Below, one piece after another: positions 35,318-44,307 of a stretch of DNA of 64,000 nucleotides. The DNA is from Pontiella desulfatans (GTDB lineage Bacteria > Verrucomicrobiota > Kiritimatiellia > Kiritimatiellales > Pontiellaceae). The stretch covers positions 4,216,001 to 4,280,000 of the forward strand of contig NZ_CAAHFG010000001.1 of NCBI RefSeq assembly GCF_900890425.1, read 5' to 3'. Positions within the stretch are counted from its first letter, which is position 1. Each line of letters opens with the position of its first letter. Under the pieces are notes generated by a model. It saw nothing but the letters and a program-made list of their open reading frames with translations. It was not told the origin of the DNA and did not search any database. A program made the position numbers and the translations under genes.

Positions 35318-35346
35318 AAAAAAGCCGCCCATCGGGCGGCTTTTTT
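35318..35346. terminator. Bidirectional terminator between convergent genes
   Basis: Stem GCCGCCC (35324-35330) and GGGCGGC (35334-35340), loop ATC, with six A residues before and six T residues after. It serves the plus-strand secreted-protein gene and the minus-strand sulfatase. Confidence 0.92.
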
Positions 35347-35380
35347 CATGATAGCGGAAGCCGCCATTCGAAGCGGGGTG

Positions 35381-37201
35381 CTATTTCGCGAAAACCTTTA
35401 CGCCTTTCAGGTGGAAATATCCCGGCTCGGAATTCACCAGGCCGATTTTCACGAAACGGGCCATTACGGGCTGTTGAAGTTCCACCAACCAGCGGGTTTC
35501 GGGGTTTTCCGTCTTGAATACCTGCCGCCAGTTTTCCCTGTCGGAGGAAAGCCAGACATGAAGATTTCGGGTGCGCCCTGCATGGCCGTCCGGACGGTTC
35601 AGGATTTCGAAACCAACCACGGGTTGCTCCTGCTTCAGGTCGATGATCACCCACGGGGTCTTTTCCGCATCGGTATGGAACGACTGCTTGCCCTCCATCG
35701 TCGTGAGCAAGGTATGGTTGTGCGGCACGCCCCATTCGGAGGAGAGCGAACTGTGGGCCACCGCGCCCTCGCGCGAAACCCATTGCCAACCGGCAGGGAT
35801 TTTTGAGGAAGCCTGCCCCGCGTCCACGACGCCGGAAGCCCTACGGGCGGCATCGACGTTGAACATGCGCCCGGGGAACGATTTATCCCACAACGGGCTG
35901 GGCACATGCGCCTCGTTCATGGCCGTGCGGATGCGCTCCACCACCTCGGGGAACCGGTCGGCCACATCCACCTGCTCGCCTTCGTCGGCGGACAGGTCGT
36001 ACAGCTCGATCCTCTGGCCCTCGCGGCGATCCACCACAACGCCCTTCCACTTGCCCATGCGCACGGCCTGGTTCGGTACGCGCTCGTAGAGTTCCCAATA
36101 GAGATAGTCGTGTTGTTTCTGCCGCGTCGTGTTGCCTAGCAAGGTCGGAAGCATGGAGATTCCATCCGTATCCCCGCGCACCGGCTCTCCGGTCAGTTCG
36201 GAAAACGTCGGCAGCATATCCCAGAAAGCGGACAGATGGTCGCTGACCGTTCCCGCCATGATGGTGCCGGGCCAATAGGCAAACATGGGCGAACGCACCC
36301 CGCCCTCGTACATGCTGCGCTTAATGCCGCGCAGCTCGCCGGAGGTGTTGAAAAAGGTTTCGGAGCCCTGCTCCCCGTGCGCCCCGTTGTCGCTGTTGAA
36401 AATCACCAGGGTGTTTTCGGCCAGCGTCAATTCATCCAGCAGGCTCATCAACCGACCGACATCGCGATCCATGCGCGAGGTCATCGCGGCATGTTTTTTG
36501 AACTTTTCCGGCCAGTCCATTTTGGCGTACTGCCCAAGCTCCGGAACCTGGTATTTCGTATGCGGAATCGTGTAGGCCAGATAGAGGAAGAAGGGAGCGT
36601 CCTTGTTTTCCGCAACAAACTTCAGCGCTTCCTCCGTCATCAGGTCGTGGCTATAGACGTTGCCGCCGAGCGGCACCTTCTCGTGGTTGCGCCAGAGGAA
36701 TTGGGGATAATAGTTGTGCGCCCGGCGCTGGTCGGCATAGCCGAAGAAATAGTCGAACCCCTGCTTGGTCGGGAAGCCGTAGTTGAGCGTCCCATCCGGC
36801 TTTTCGCCGCCGAGGCCCCACTTGCCGATGCACGCGGTTTTATATCCCGCCCGCTGCATCAGTTTGCCTAGCGTTTCCGATTCAGGCGGGATGGGCGTCT
36901 GCCCGTTGGGATAGCCCGGGCTGTTGGCGCGGATATAGCCATGCCCCGGATGCTTCCCGGTCATCAACGAACCGCGCGAAGGCGCGCAGACCGAGCTTCC
37001 GCAATAGTGCGCCGTGAAACGCATCCCCTTGGCCGCCAGGGCGTCCAGCTCCGGTGTTTGGATCATCTCCTGCCCGTTGTAGCCCACCTCGCCATAGCCC
37101 AGATCATCGCACAAAATATAAACCACGTTCGGCGATCGCGCCTCTTCCGCAGCGGCAACGAAAGCCAAACATGCGGCCAGCATACTCGAATAAATCCTCA
37201 T
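35381..37201 (-). CDS. Secreted type I sulfatase (C-A-P-S-R) with C-terminal discoidin-like domain
   Basis: Protein of 606 aa with signal peptide (MRIYSSMLAACLAFVAAAEE). The formylglycine motif CAPSRGSLMTGK begins at Cys72; metal ligands are in CDDLGYGE (Asp32, Asp33); GKWGLG and FNSDNGAHGE are typical. The final 130 residues (VVGFEILNRPDGHAGRTRNL, then MARFVKIGLVNSEPGYFHLK) look like an F5/8 type C (CBM32-like) sugar-binding domain, which would hold the enzyme on its polysaccharide. GGAAG lies before the ATG at 37201. It lies 38 bases after the neighbouring glycosidase on the same strand, so they are likely co-transcribed. Confidence 0.9.
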   Translation of the reverse strand: MRIYSSMLAACLAFVAAAEEARSPNVVYILCDDLGYGEVGYNGQEMIQTPELDALAAKGMRFTAHYCGSSVCAPSRGSLMTGKHPGHGYIRANSPGYPNGQTPIPPESETLGKLMQRAGYKTACIGKWGLGGEKPDGTLNYGFPTKQGFDYFFGYADQRRAHNYYPQFLWRNHEKVPLGGNVYSHDLMTEEALKFVAENKDAPFFLYLAYTIPHTKYQVPELGQYAKMDWPEKFKKHAAMTSRMDRDVGRLMSLLDELTLAENTLVIFNSDNGAHGEQGSETFFNTSGELRGIKRSMYEGGVRSPMFAYWPGTIMAGTVSDHLSAFWDMLPTFSELTGEPVRGDTDGISMLPTLLGNTTRQKQHDYLYWELYERVPNQAVRMGKWKGVVVDRREGQRIELYDLSADEGEQVDVADRFPEVVERIRTAMNEAHVPSPLWDKSFPGRMFNVDAARRASGVVDAGQASSKIPAGWQWVSREGAVAHSSLSSEWGVPHNHTLLTTMEGKQSFHTDAEKTPWVIIDLKQEQPVVGFEILNRPDGHAGRTRNLHVWLSSDRENWRQVFKTENPETRWLVELQQPVMARFVKIGLVNSEPGYFHLKGVKVFAK

Positions 37202-37239
37202 CGGTCTTCCTTTCCAACATTGGGTTGCACGGTTTCCAA

Positions 37240-40131
37240 TCACGGTGCAACCCCTTCGCTCAGGCGGAAAAACCGGGCCGGATGGATTTCCGTTTCGAGC
37301 GGGAGCTCAATCCGCCACGGGCTGACATCCGGGATAAAGGTGGTGCCGGGTTCGGCGGCAAAGAGCATGCCGGAGGTTGCGGTTTCAATATGGTAGGTGG
37401 TTCCAATCTCCGGGACATCGACCATCATGACCAGGTTGGTTTCCCCGGTTTGGAAGTTGAAGGTATCGATATATAGATCGCGCAGGTCGGGTTGGATGGA
37501 GAGGGCGACATCGTCGATCGTCGAGAACGCATTCTTCTGCTGGGAACACTCCATCTTTTCGAGCAGCGATCCCGCCACCGGAGCCTTGCCGAGCACCACA
37601 TCGCCGCTCCGCCATTTGGCGCCATCCTTCAGCACCCGGTAGCGCACCTGGGTAAAGTTTCCGGAAACCCGCTTGAACGATGCGGTCACATCGTAGACGG
37701 CATCGGCCTCCTGGCTCCCTACCGCACCAACGAAAACCGTCGCGGTGGCGCCGCCGGACAGCACGCGCAGCAAGACCGGGGATTGCGAATCGGTCTCCGA
37801 GCGCGCCATGATGCCGTAGCCGTTTTGCCGGGTGCCATCAACGGCATAGACCCGCGTATCGGTGTTGCCATCGGTGGTGAGCGCATTGAAGGCAAACGCG
37901 GCCTGGAGCGTGACCCACTCGAACTTCATCGGATCGACGGTGCGGGGCAGCGGGGTTTCGGCATCGAGCGAAGAGCTGTGCGTGCCGGCGGTTTCGACCT
38001 CGAGCGCCCCTTCGGCGGAGATGCCCCAGTCGGTGCGGTTGCGGGCGTTATAGGTCCAGAGATTGTCGGCCTGCACACTGCCGATGCCAACCAGGGGCGC
38101 CGGAGCGGCGGCATCCCATGTTTCGGAAAGGAGCGCGGTGGCATCGAAGAACGCCAGCTGCTGGATTTCGGATTGTTCCAGCACGCGATCGTAGATGCGA
38201 ACCTCGTCAAGCTGCCCGGCAAAATGATTGGCCCCGGTTTGCAGGCAGCCGATCCGGAGGAGTGGCGGCGCGGCTTTGGTTCCGCCCGGGCCATGGGCAA
38301 CGGCTTCGGATGCGCCATTGATGAAGAGTTCCATTTCGCCGGTCGCGCTGTTTCGGGTTGCGGCCACGTGGCGCCATTGGCCATCCGCCATATCGGTTTG
38401 TGAAAGAATCGTGGTATCGGGCTGCCCCACCCCGAACGCCACATTCGATCCGTGGAGGGCGATGCCGAAGTCGCCAGCCGCCCCCGCCACTTCGCCATCC
38501 ACCAGGCCGCTCCCTTCCCACCATCGTCCGGCCCCTTCGGAACCGGCCACATCCGCGCGCATCCAGAACGCAATGGTGAATTCGGTGGAAATGTTCCGGG
38601 GAATGGAAACAGAGGCATCCACCCCATTGAATTCCAGGCATTGGGCGTCGCGCCCGTCAACAAAGGCGCCCCCGCCCGCCAGGGTGCCATGGTTTCCGCT
38701 GCCACTCGAATCGGAGGCATCGCCCTCGAACGAATAGATCGCCGCAATGTTCGTGGGCGAAGCATAGGGCAAGGTGAACAGCGTGATCGAGTTGGTCGGC
38801 AACGTGCCGGAAAACGTATTGGAGCCAACCACCGTTGCCGAACCGCCGCTCGAAACGAAGCTTCCGTCCACATTGGCCCAGCGCTTGTAGGAAACATCGC
38901 CGCAGATGCCTCCCTGCAACAGATTGAATGCATGATCGGCATATTCCGTGCCGCTCACATTCAGCGCCCATACGCGGAGCGATCCGCCCTCGCGGAAGGC
39001 CCGGGTGATCAACGTGCCCAACGGTTCCTTTTCATTGAAGCCATCTTCGTCGTCGATGGCGCATGGACGGCTGAGCGTCGAGCTGGTGGTGATGGCCTTT
39101 TCCATTTCGCCCTTGAAGCCCGTGCGCGTGTAGGCCCACCAAACATAGCCGCTGAGGCCAAGTTCGATGTTGTCGAAGATGGCGGCCAAAGCCGATTCCG
39201 CATCCTCCAAATCATCCAGGTCGCCCTGATTATCCCAATGCACTTCGCTGTTCCAGCAGGGCCGCCCTTCGCCATCGCCGATCATGTCGGCCAGCTTGGG
39301 ATAGGGGCGCCACCTGGGATAGTAGTGCGTACCGAGCAGATCCAGCGAGGCGCCGCCGCCCGGCAGCGCCAGCAGCTCTTCCACAAACGTATAGCTGGGG
39401 CCATAGTCCTCGGGGCCGATGATGACCGGCGGCATGGTGAACGCGGCGGGAACCGTTACCACCGGATGCGTCGGATGGGTGGTATCGATCAGATCAACCG
39501 TTCCGGCCTGTTCCGACATGGCCCGCAGGGCATTCACAATGGCCAAGTGCTTTTCCGGCGTGATGTTGCCTTCGTTGTAGACCTCTTCGTTGTCGACTCC
39601 AAGCATAGGGAAAACGAAGCTCTCGCTCTTGCGAACCAGATCGTGCTCCCAGAACCGGAGATAGTCGGCCAGCAGCCGCGCATATTGCTCGGGAACCACC
39701 CCATTGCCATCCTTCGTCCAGGCGGGAAAGCTGTTTTGCCCGTCCAGCTTTTTGCTGGGGAAGAAGACGACATCCGGTCGCGCATCACGCGCGTTTTTCA
39801 TAGCGGTGAACATTTTCTTGGAGTTAACGACCGCGGGATCGTAGACATAATAGGACACATCGATCTCGCCGGCGGCCGGATGTGCCGGTCGCGTGGCATC
39901 GCCCCAAACGGCAACCCGCAGCACACTCATGCGGTCGTCGATGAACAGCTCCTGCGCCTTCGAGGCCGTCAGGCCGTTGATCACACTGGCATTCTTGATG
40001 TCGTAGCCCCAATCGGTGATCAACACCCCCCGCAGCTCCGGGTTGATCTCGACCGTTCCCGCCGTTGTCGCCGCCCCCGCCAGGCGGGCAGCGAGCAGCA
40101 AACACAACCCCATCGCATTCATCCATTTCAT
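37240..40131 (-). CDS. Secreted clan GH-A-like glycosidase with LamG domain
   Basis: Protein of 963 aa with signal peptide (MKWMNAMGLCLLLAARLAGA). The N-terminal 440 residues form a predicted (beta/alpha)8 barrel plus sandwich, in the style of GH30/GH39-like endo-glycosidases. The acid/base candidate is in LGVDNEEVYNEG near residue 182 and the nucleophile candidate in PCWNSEVHWDN near 294. Residues about 462-675 are a LamG/concanavalin-like domain (IYSFEGDASDSSGSGNHGTL, QWRHVAATRNSATGEMELFI). The C-terminal 90 residues end in ARFFRLSEG, like modules found at the ends of other secreted PVC proteins. The exact GH family is uncertain; the context suggests endo-cleavage of a sulfated polysaccharide. 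Confidence 0.7.
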   Translation of the reverse strand: MKWMNAMGLCLLLAARLAGAATTAGTVEINPELRGVLITDWGYDIKNASVINGLTASKAQELFIDDRMSVLRVAVWGDATRPAHPAAGEIDVSYYVYDPAVVNSKKMFTAMKNARDARPDVVFFPSKKLDGQNSFPAWTKDGNGVVPEQYARLLADYLRFWEHDLVRKSESFVFPMLGVDNEEVYNEGNITPEKHLAIVNALRAMSEQAGTVDLIDTTHPTHPVVTVPAAFTMPPVIIGPEDYGPSYTFVEELLALPGGGASLDLLGTHYYPRWRPYPKLADMIGDGEGRPCWNSEVHWDNQGDLDDLEDAESALAAIFDNIELGLSGYVWWAYTRTGFKGEMEKAITTSSTLSRPCAIDDEDGFNEKEPLGTLITRAFREGGSLRVWALNVSGTEYADHAFNLLQGGICGDVSYKRWANVDGSFVSSGGSATVVGSNTFSGTLPTNSITLFTLPYASPTNIAAIYSFEGDASDSSGSGNHGTLAGGGAFVDGRDAQCLEFNGVDASVSIPRNISTEFTIAFWMRADVAGSEGAGRWWEGSGLVDGEVAGAAGDFGIALHGSNVAFGVGQPDTTILSQTDMADGQWRHVAATRNSATGEMELFINGASEAVAHGPGGTKAAPPLLRIGCLQTGANHFAGQLDEVRIYDRVLEQSEIQQLAFFDATALLSETWDAAAPAPLVGIGSVQADNLWTYNARNRTDWGISAEGALEVETAGTHSSSLDAETPLPRTVDPMKFEWVTLQAAFAFNALTTDGNTDTRVYAVDGTRQNGYGIMARSETDSQSPVLLRVLSGGATATVFVGAVGSQEADAVYDVTASFKRVSGNFTQVRYRVLKDGAKWRSGDVVLGKAPVAGSLLEKMECSQQKNAFSTIDDVALSIQPDLRDLYIDTFNFQTGETNLVMMVDVPEIGTTYHIETATSGMLFAAEPGTTFIPDVSPWRIELPLETEIHPARFFRLSEGVAP

Positions 40132-40330
40132 CGCTCTGTTTCCTTTTGAGATAACGGAACAGTACACTAGAACACGAGTACACCGGAAACCTTAAACACT
40201 CGGATGAGCAAAGAACTCCGCAATCTTACCGATGGCGAATGGATGGGTGGATTTTACCACGGCTCCGCGATGCCCGGTCGCCGCGATCGGCGCCCCTGGG
40301 TGAAGAGGCCATGGTTTGGATTTAGATGCG

Positions 40331-41917
40331 TTAGAGTCCGAAGTCCCCCGGAAGCGCATCCTGGATTTTTTTCATCTCGCGCATCATTTCCTCGAGCTTG
40401 TCCTTATATTCCGGATCGTTTGCCAGATTGACCTGTTCATGCGGATCGCGGGAAATGCGGTAGAGCTGGTCCGGGTCATAGTAGCCGGGATAATGCTCGG
40501 TTCCGGTTGACGGCATCTCCGCATGGCCGCCCCCGGGGATGGCGGTCAGATGGCTGAACGGCTTGGCCGGATCCTCGGTCACAATCGGAATATGCAACCG
40601 TCGGCGATTGGCATTCCACTCCTCCAGCACGCGCACGCGTTCTTCCTTCGACATGTTGGCAATGTGTTCCGGATAGCGGATGGCCACATATTTCCAGTCG
40701 CCCTTAAGAATGCCGCGCCCGAAGCCAAGCTCGAAATATAGCACACGCCCTTCAGGTTGTTTTTTGCCCTGCGTCAAATACGGCCAGAAGCTTTCGCCAT
40801 CCAACGCGGCATCCGCATAGTCCCCGCCCACGGCATCCAGGATCGTCGGGGCGAAATCAATGCTGTTCAGCAGCGCATCGCAGGTTTTGCCCACCGGGAA
40901 CCCGCCCTTGCGCCAGACGATGCCGGGTGTATGGACTCCGCCTTGATAGACCGTGCCCTTCGACTCCATCCACTGGTCGTTGAAGAAAAAGATGAGGGTA
41001 TTCTCCAACTGGCCGGTTTCCTCCAGGGTATCAAGCAGCGCCCCCAACGCATCGTCCATCCAGAGCAGGTTGCAGGCATCGTCGGTCGGCTTGAGCCCGG
41101 CGGCCCGGATCCGTTCGGGAATGGTTTTCCGGGCCGGTTGCACGGCGGGGGCTTCATCCAGATAACCCACCGCCGAAAGCAGCGGATTGGCATTCCAGGC
41201 ACTCGTTGCATTCACGGGCCCATGTGGCAACGTGGTGGCGAAATAGAGGAAGAACGGCTCACTGCGGTCATGGTGGTTCCTGATGAATTCCGTGCCACCC
41301 CCGGTAATCCAGTCCATGTTATGCACCGCCACCTCGTGTAACCCGAGAAAGTGCGGATTGTTATGGTAGACGCGATCGACATAGTCAAAACCGACCTCCC
41401 GCACGCCTTGGCAAACCTTATCGTGGTTGGCCTTGAGCTGCGCCTGGTTCTTCGGATCCTTCGCACTCGCATCATTATCCGGAAAGCGCTTGAGCCCCTG
41501 CACTTCAATCACATGGTTCTTTCCGACAAACCCGGTCATATAACCGGCACGCTTCATGAGTTGAGGAAGCGATTCGTCGGTTTCCAGTATATGGGTATTG
41601 AATTCGACATGGGTCTGCCCCCCGTTTTTCTCGGTTGTCTCCTTGAAAAAGGGATTATTGGCCCGGCTTGGATTTCGCCCGGTCAGCACACTGTAGCGGC
41701 TCGGCGTACACAACGGGGAGACGGTGTATTGATTCAGCAAAACCACCCCTTCATCCGCAATGCGTTCGATATTCGGCGTCAGCACCTTCCGCTCCACACC
41801 GGGAATAAAGTTGAAATGGTGCGGCAGCATATCATCGGTTATGAAGAAGATGACGTTGGGTTTTCCCGCCCACGCATGAGCCGCAAGCAAGGCGAAGACT
41901 AGCGCTAAAGTTTTCAT
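40331..41917 (-). CDS. Secreted type I sulfatase (C-T-P-S-R)
   Basis: Protein of 528 aa with signal peptide (MKTLALVFALLAAHAWAGKP). The formylglycine motif CTPSRYSVLTGR begins at Cys70, and metal ligands are in FITDDMLPHHF (Asp28, Asp29). The segment after the active site differs from the other two sulfatases in the window (PHHFNFIPGVERKVLTPNIE), so it belongs to a different subfamily and probably acts on a different linkage. The ATG at 41917 follows GGAGA and starts the signal peptide; the longer reading has no secretion signal. The 199-base gap downstream (40132-40330) holds no convincing gene. Confidence 0.9.
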   Translation of the reverse strand: MKTLALVFALLAAHAWAGKPNVIFFITDDMLPHHFNFIPGVERKVLTPNIERIADEGVVLLNQYTVSPLCTPSRYSVLTGRNPSRANNPFFKETTEKNGGQTHVEFNTHILETDESLPQLMKRAGYMTGFVGKNHVIEVQGLKRFPDNDASAKDPKNQAQLKANHDKVCQGVREVGFDYVDRVYHNNPHFLGLHEVAVHNMDWITGGGTEFIRNHHDRSEPFFLYFATTLPHGPVNATSAWNANPLLSAVGYLDEAPAVQPARKTIPERIRAAGLKPTDDACNLLWMDDALGALLDTLEETGQLENTLIFFFNDQWMESKGTVYQGGVHTPGIVWRKGGFPVGKTCDALLNSIDFAPTILDAVGGDYADAALDGESFWPYLTQGKKQPEGRVLYFELGFGRGILKGDWKYVAIRYPEHIANMSKEERVRVLEEWNANRRRLHIPIVTEDPAKPFSHLTAIPGGGHAEMPSTGTEHYPGYYDPDQLYRISRDPHEQVNLANDPEYKDKLEEMMREMKKIQDALPGDFGL

Positions 41918-41997
41918 GGTTCTCTCCAAATTCCATACCGTTTGAAACGTGGGCCGCGGTTCGCCCGGCCATGCTCCACGGCCCGGCATCCGCGCCT

Positions 41998-44262
41998 TCA
42001 TCTCAAAACGAATCCCACATTATCCAAATAAACCTTGCCCGACACGGGCACCTTCTTCCCGTCGTTTTGGTAGAGCTGGATGAACAGCGCATAGGTCTTG
42101 CCCATCGCCGCATAATACTTCGGATCGGGCAGCCTCAGCTCCAGCGTCTTCCATTTTCCGCGCACCTCCTCGAGCGTCAGCGACCCTAGCTCGATCCAAT
42201 GATCCATCTCGCTCTGCAGCACAACGCGAATGCCAACCTGCTTGTCGGCGCACTGGAAGTTGCTTGAAGCACCGACATCCAGCACAACGCCTGCAATGCG
42301 CTTCCGGTCGATGGAACCGGGCGGAGAAAAGACCGCCAGCCTATCGTTGCCGGAAGTCGGCTTGTCGCCATCGAGCACCACCGCCGCCACCTGTTGGTTT
42401 GGCCGGACCGCATCATCGCCGATCAGCTTGTACGAGGTTTCCGCGTTCCAATTCGCCGGAGCATCCTCGAACTGCCAGATGATTTGCCGACGCTCCTGCA
42501 CCGGCAGGATTTCGATTTCACGTTCCACGGAAACCTCGCCGGCCCGGGCGCGAACCGTTGCGGTTCCGGCCCCGGTCGGCGTCAGGAAAAAGCGGCCGGC
42601 GGCCTCGCCCAGCCAGACCGTGGCAACGTCCAGCCCGGCAGGGCCTTCGACCGAAACCTTCGCGGCATCGAATGTCCTGCCGACCTTTGCATCCGCGGGA
42701 TCGTTCTGCAGGAACACCCACCCCTCGACGGGCTGATCGGCAGGTGCCGATTCCGGCAGCAGGATTTCCAAGGGCTGGATCTCGGCGTTTTCGGTATCTC
42801 CGCTGGGCCGTACGGAACCGCCCTTGAACGGCAGTTCGAAGACGCGCGCGCTGTAGGGCGGCACCTCCAGCTTGCCATCAATCGCAAACCGCTCCTCGTT
42901 CGGCTTGCGGCTCCATTTCGGCTCGTGCTTGTAGATATCCCAAAAATATTCGCGGTGCGAGAGCGTCGCCATCCGGCCTTCGCTCGCAAACTCCACGCCC
43001 GGCACATCGAGTTCGATTTCGGCAAACGCATCGCGCGAAACATTCACGACCATCGCATAGAGCCGCCCGTCGTCGCGCGTCACCACGGCATAGGCATCGC
43101 CGTTGCCTTTCAGCTCCGAAGCAACGAGCTGGTTGCCCATGTATTTGCTCCAGAGGTAGAGTCCCCAATACTGGCTCTTCGGCATGCACCGCCCCGCGAA
43201 GTGAAAGAGGCCGTGCCCGCCCTCTTCCGTGGTGGTCAGCAAATCCCACTGCGTGGCGAAGGTGACGCCCTCGCGAAACATTTCGCCAACAAAGATGGCG
43301 CTCCACAAACCGTTGAGCAGTTCGCCCGTGTGGCGGTCTTCGAGCACCTTCGAGTTCCACTCGGTTATGGCAAATTCGATCTCGCCCACGCGGTGCGGCT
43401 GGTATTTTTCGACCAAGCCGCGGTAGCGCGTCATCGGCTCCTGGAGCGAAAAGGCCTGCTCGACCATTTCGCGCTCGCCCGCCAGATGCCGCTCGACGGG
43501 ATAGGTGTGGAACGAAATAAAATCAACATGCTCGCCGGCATCGCGCAGCAGCGCCTCCATGAACGGCGCGCGCGTGCTCGCCGCCGTGGGGCCGCCGATC
43601 TTGATGGATGGGTCGACCGCCTTCATGGCCTTGGCATATTCGATGAAGCGCTGCGCGTAAACCTCGCCGGTCATGCGCGAGCCATCGGGCAGGGTCGAGC
43701 CCATTTCCCAGCGGCCTTCGAGTTCGTTGCCAATCTCCCAATATTCAACGCCGTACCCCATCTCCAGGTTTGCCCAGCGCACCCATTCGGCCGCCATTTC
43801 CGGCGTGCCGGATCCAACGTTGACCGTCACGATCGAATGCGAGCCCTTGTCTTTGGCAAACTCGTGCAAGGCGTAGACATCAACATTGCCGTGCCACTCG
43901 TCGGGCTTGCCCGGGGCCAGCAGATGGAAGCCGGGTTTGTAGTCCGAATAGTCGATTTCCCACTGGCCGTCGACGAGCTTCGACATATCGAACGTATTGC
44001 CATCCCACACGCCGTTGCCGTTCCAGATATATTCGTCCGACCACGATCCGCCAGGAATGCGGATGAACGACGGGTTCAACTCGCGCAGGTAATATTGCAC
44101 ATCCGTATCGAACAGCTGCCGCGCCTCATGCCACAACCCCGCGTTCGTGCCGAGGAACCGATGGCGATCCACCTCCCGAACCACGGAAGGGTCGACCCGG
44201 AGCACCGCTGCCTGACAAGCCATCGTACCGACAGCGCCTACAACCATTATTAAAGTCCTCAT
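41998..44262 (-). CDS. Secreted clan GH-A glycosidase (GH51/GH39-like)
   Basis: Protein of 754 aa with a signal peptide (MRTLIMVVGAVGTMACQA). The barrel contains NPSFIRIPGGSWSDEYIWNG, the acid/base motif EYWEIGNELEGRW near residue 179 and the nucleophile candidate FAITEWNSK near 301, the arrangement of GH51 alpha-L-arabinofuranosidases and GH39-type enzymes. A beta-sandwich follows (LEVPPYSARVFELPF). The last 250 residues form a further domain (TVRARAGEVSVEREIEILPV, SKYYAAMG-like region) that may bind carbohydrate. The ATG at 44262 is chosen because GGAAGG lies upstream. The family is narrowed to clan A but not beyond. Confidence 0.75.
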   Translation of the reverse strand: MRTLIMVVGAVGTMACQAAVLRVDPSVVREVDRHRFLGTNAGLWHEARQLFDTDVQYYLRELNPSFIRIPGGSWSDEYIWNGNGVWDGNTFDMSKLVDGQWEIDYSDYKPGFHLLAPGKPDEWHGNVDVYALHEFAKDKGSHSIVTVNVGSGTPEMAAEWVRWANLEMGYGVEYWEIGNELEGRWEMGSTLPDGSRMTGEVYAQRFIEYAKAMKAVDPSIKIGGPTAASTRAPFMEALLRDAGEHVDFISFHTYPVERHLAGEREMVEQAFSLQEPMTRYRGLVEKYQPHRVGEIEFAITEWNSKVLEDRHTGELLNGLWSAIFVGEMFREGVTFATQWDLLTTTEEGGHGLFHFAGRCMPKSQYWGLYLWSKYMGNQLVASELKGNGDAYAVVTRDDGRLYAMVVNVSRDAFAEIELDVPGVEFASEGRMATLSHREYFWDIYKHEPKWSRKPNEERFAIDGKLEVPPYSARVFELPFKGGSVRPSGDTENAEIQPLEILLPESAPADQPVEGWVFLQNDPADAKVGRTFDAAKVSVEGPAGLDVATVWLGEAAGRFFLTPTGAGTATVRARAGEVSVEREIEILPVQERRQIIWQFEDAPANWNAETSYKLIGDDAVRPNQQVAAVVLDGDKPTSGNDRLAVFSPPGSIDRKRIAGVVLDVGASSNFQCADKQVGIRVVLQSEMDHWIELGSLTLEEVRGKWKTLELRLPDPKYYAAMGKTYALFIQLYQNDGKKVPVSGKVYLDNVGFVLR

Positions 44263-44307
44263 TGCAGATCCTTCCGAATTAGGCATCTAGGGTTTGAATC
44301 GTCTGCA

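Noticed and set aside
40204-40431. Possible small gene of 75 codons in the 199-base gap after the LamG glycosidase
   Set aside because: It runs 100 bases into the sulfatase 3' end, has no ribosome site, and its composition is arginine/proline-rich like a shadow frame. I see no other gene in this gap.
40331-41917. Possibility that this protein is a phosphodiesterase or phosphatase rather than a sulfatase
   Set aside because: The CTPSR formylglycine motif and Asp-Asp metal site match type I sulfatases; phosphodiesterases of the superfamily have Thr or Ser instead of Cys followed by a different context.
42394-44253. Plus-strand open frame of 619 codons antisense to the GH51/GH39-like gene
   Set aside because: Shadow frame; the minus-strand product has conserved catalytic motifs and a signal peptide.
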